From positions 1 to 6,999 of the forward strand of contig JAFPLG010000129.1 of assembly GCA_017402895.1 (NCBI GenBank): DNA of 6,999 nt, read 5' to 3'. Positions 5,847 to 6,999 of this stretch are shown piece by piece; the first letter of the stretch is position 1, and every line of letters starts with the position of its first letter. The translations under genes were made by a program, and so were the position numbers. Source of the stretch: Paludibacteraceae bacterium (lineage in GTDB: Bacteria > Bacteroidota > Bacteroidia > Bacteroidales > Paludibacteraceae). Below the pieces are notes generated by a model, which was given only the letters and a program-made list of their open reading frames with translations, was not told the origin of the DNA and did not search any database.

Positions 5847-6999
5847 ATGGTAAAAGCAATTATTAGTGCAGTAGTAGTATTCCTCGTTGTAATACTCCTC
5901 TTAGTGGTTATCCTGCTGGTGGCTAAGAAATATCTGGTTGCCTCGGGTGACGTGAAAGTAGTCGTTAATGGTGACAAAGAGTTCCAGGTTCCTGCCGGCG
6001 GCAGTCTGCTCTCCGCCATGGGCGAAGCAGGTGTTCACCTGCCTTCCGCTTGCGGTGGTAAAGGCTCCTGCGGCCAGTGTAAGTGCCAGGTTCTCAGCGG
6101 TGGCGGAGAGATCCTGCCTACCGAGACCGTCCATTTCACCCGCAAGCAGCAGAAAGACCATTGGCGTCTGGGTTGCCAGGTTAAGGTGAAGAACGACCTC
6201 GAACTCAAGATCGACGAGTCGGTACTTGGCGTTAAAGAGTGGGAATGCGAGGTTATTTCCAATAAGAACGTCGCTACCTTCATCAAGGAGTTCAAGGTGC
6301 AACTGCCTCCGGGCGAGCACATGAACTTCGAGCCGGGTTCGTACGCGCAGATCATCATCCCCGAGTACGATATCGACTACGACCGCGACATGGACAAATC
6401 CCTCATCGGCGACCTCTATCTGCCGGCATGGGAGAAGTTCGGCCTGTTCAAACTCAAACAGAAGAACACCCAGGCTACCGTCCGTGCGTACTCCATGGCC
6501 AACTACCCCGACGAGGGCGACATCATCACCCTCACCGTCCGTATCGCTACCCCGCCTTTCAAACCGAAAGAGCAGTGCCCGAACGGACCGGAGTTCATGG
6601 ACGTACCGTGTGGTATCGCTTCCACGTACATCTTCTCGCTCAAACCGGGCGACAAGGTACGTATGAGTGGTCCTTACGGCGAGTTCCGTCCTGTTTACGA
6701 CAGCAAGAAGGAGATGATCTGGGTCGGTGGTGGTGCCGGTATGGCTCCGCTGCGTGCGCAGATCATGCACATGCTCAAGACCCGCAACTGCCGTGACCGT
6801 GAGATGCACTATTTCTACGGTGCACGTGCTATCGACGAAGTCTTCTTCCTCGACGATTTCCTCGCTTTGGAGAAGGAGTTCCCGAACTTCCATTTCCACC
6901 TCGCGCTCGACCGTCCGGACCCGAAGGCAGACCAACTGGGTATCAAGTACACCGCGGGCTTCATCGCTCCTGTCATGGGCGACACCTACCTCAAGCAGC
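5847..6999 (+). CDS. nqrF: Na+-translocating NADH:quinone oxidoreductase subunit F (3' end beyond window)
   Basis: NqrF is the NADH-oxidising entry subunit: hydride passes from NADH to FAD, then single electrons go to a [2Fe-2S] ferredoxin domain and on to NqrD/E. The visible 384 codons cover nearly the whole protein, which is about 405-425 residues in the family. In order: one N-terminal membrane helix (about 4-26), a plant-type ferredoxin domain with cluster ligands Cys69, Cys75, Cys78 and Cys110 (CGGKGSCGQCKC, then RLGC), an FAD-binding domain with RAYSMAN (213-219), PCGIASTYIFSLKPGD (254-269) and SGPYGEF (274-280), and the NADH-binding domain starting WVGGGAGMAPLRAQI (292-306), followed by HYFYGARAIDEVFF (321-334). 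The frame is open to the window edge; the final aromatic C-terminal motif lies outside. No frameshift or missing ligand is seen. The ATG at 5847 is supported by the ribosome binding site and by the membrane anchor beginning right after it. Confidence 0.97.
   Translation, partial: MVKAIISAVVVFLVVILLLVVILLVAKKYLVASGDVKVVVNGDKEFQVPAGGSLLSAMGEAGVHLPSACGGKGSCGQCKCQVLSGGGEILPTETVHFTRKQQKDHWRLGCQVKVKNDLELKIDESVLGVKEWECEVISNKNVATFIKEFKVQLPPGEHMNFEPGSYAQIIIPEYDIDYDRDMDKSLIGDLYLPAWEKFGLFKLKQKNTQATVRAYSMANYPDEGDIITLTVRIATPPFKPKEQCPNGPEFMDVPCGIASTYIFSLKPGDKVRMSGPYGEFRPVYDSKKEMIWVGGGAGMAPLRAQIMHMLKTRNCRDREMHYFYGARAIDEVFFLDDFLALEKEFPNFHFHLALDRPDPKADQLGIKYTAGFIAPVMGDTYLKQ

Noticed and set aside
5901..6935. 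A 344-codon open frame on the - strand opposite nqrF
   Set aside because: It lies entirely antisense to a well-conserved gene whose domains and cofactor motifs are clear. The predicted protein is low in complexity, rich in valine, leucine, arginine and glutamate, and looks like no family I know. It is best explained by nqrF codon bias, which avoids stops in that antisense frame.
1388..6999. The possibility that the operon encodes an Rnf complex rather than Nqr
   Set aside because: The first gene is an NqrA without the iron-sulfur motifs of RnfC, and the last is an NqrF with ferredoxin, FAD and NADH domains. Rnf lacks an NqrF and has an RnfB. Gene order A-B-C-D-E-F is that of Na+-NQR.

Overview
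The window reads as ordinary chromosomal DNA from a member of the Bacteroidota, most likely Bacteroidales. The main evidence is a promoter of the Bacteroidales housekeeping sigma type (TTG, 20 bp, TAnnTTTG) and an AT-rich, Shine-Dalgarno-free start on the first gene of the operon. The protein sequences fit this but do not give a genus.

Layout, all genes on the + strand: (1) bases 2-49 look like the last 15 codons of an upstream gene, overlapping the next start as ATGA. (2) Bases 46-1170 encode a GT-B fold, GT4-like glycosyltransferase, probably the last gene of a cell-surface polysaccharide cluster. It carries two short tandem arrays of 7-bp units (315-335 and 768-802). (3) Bases 1171-1387 are a 217-bp intergenic region with an alternating GC tract, one clear promoter and a leader of about 140 nt. 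The leader contains a perfect 9-bp-arm inverted repeat, a short direct repeat and an unbroken 39-codon reading frame. (4) From 1388 to the window end there is a tightly packed nqrABCDEF operon, with nqrF cut off by the window edge.

The six Nqr subunits form Na+-translocating NADH:quinone oxidoreductase. NqrF takes electrons from NADH through FAD and a [2Fe-2S] cluster. The NqrD/NqrE pair carries a second iron site at the membrane. NqrC and NqrB carry covalently bound FMN, and NqrB with NqrA delivers electrons to quinone while Na+ is pumped out. All cofactor residues that can be checked in the visible sequence are present. The flavin attachment motif of NqrB reads TTAT instead of SGAT. No ApbE flavin transferase gene, needed to attach the FMNs, lies in the window.

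I do not see a new multi-gene system here. The items most worth a second look are the paired heptanucleotide arrays inside the glycosyltransferase, the structured nqr leader, and the contrast between a Shine-Dalgarno-free first gene and strong Shine-Dalgarno sequences before the five downstream genes.
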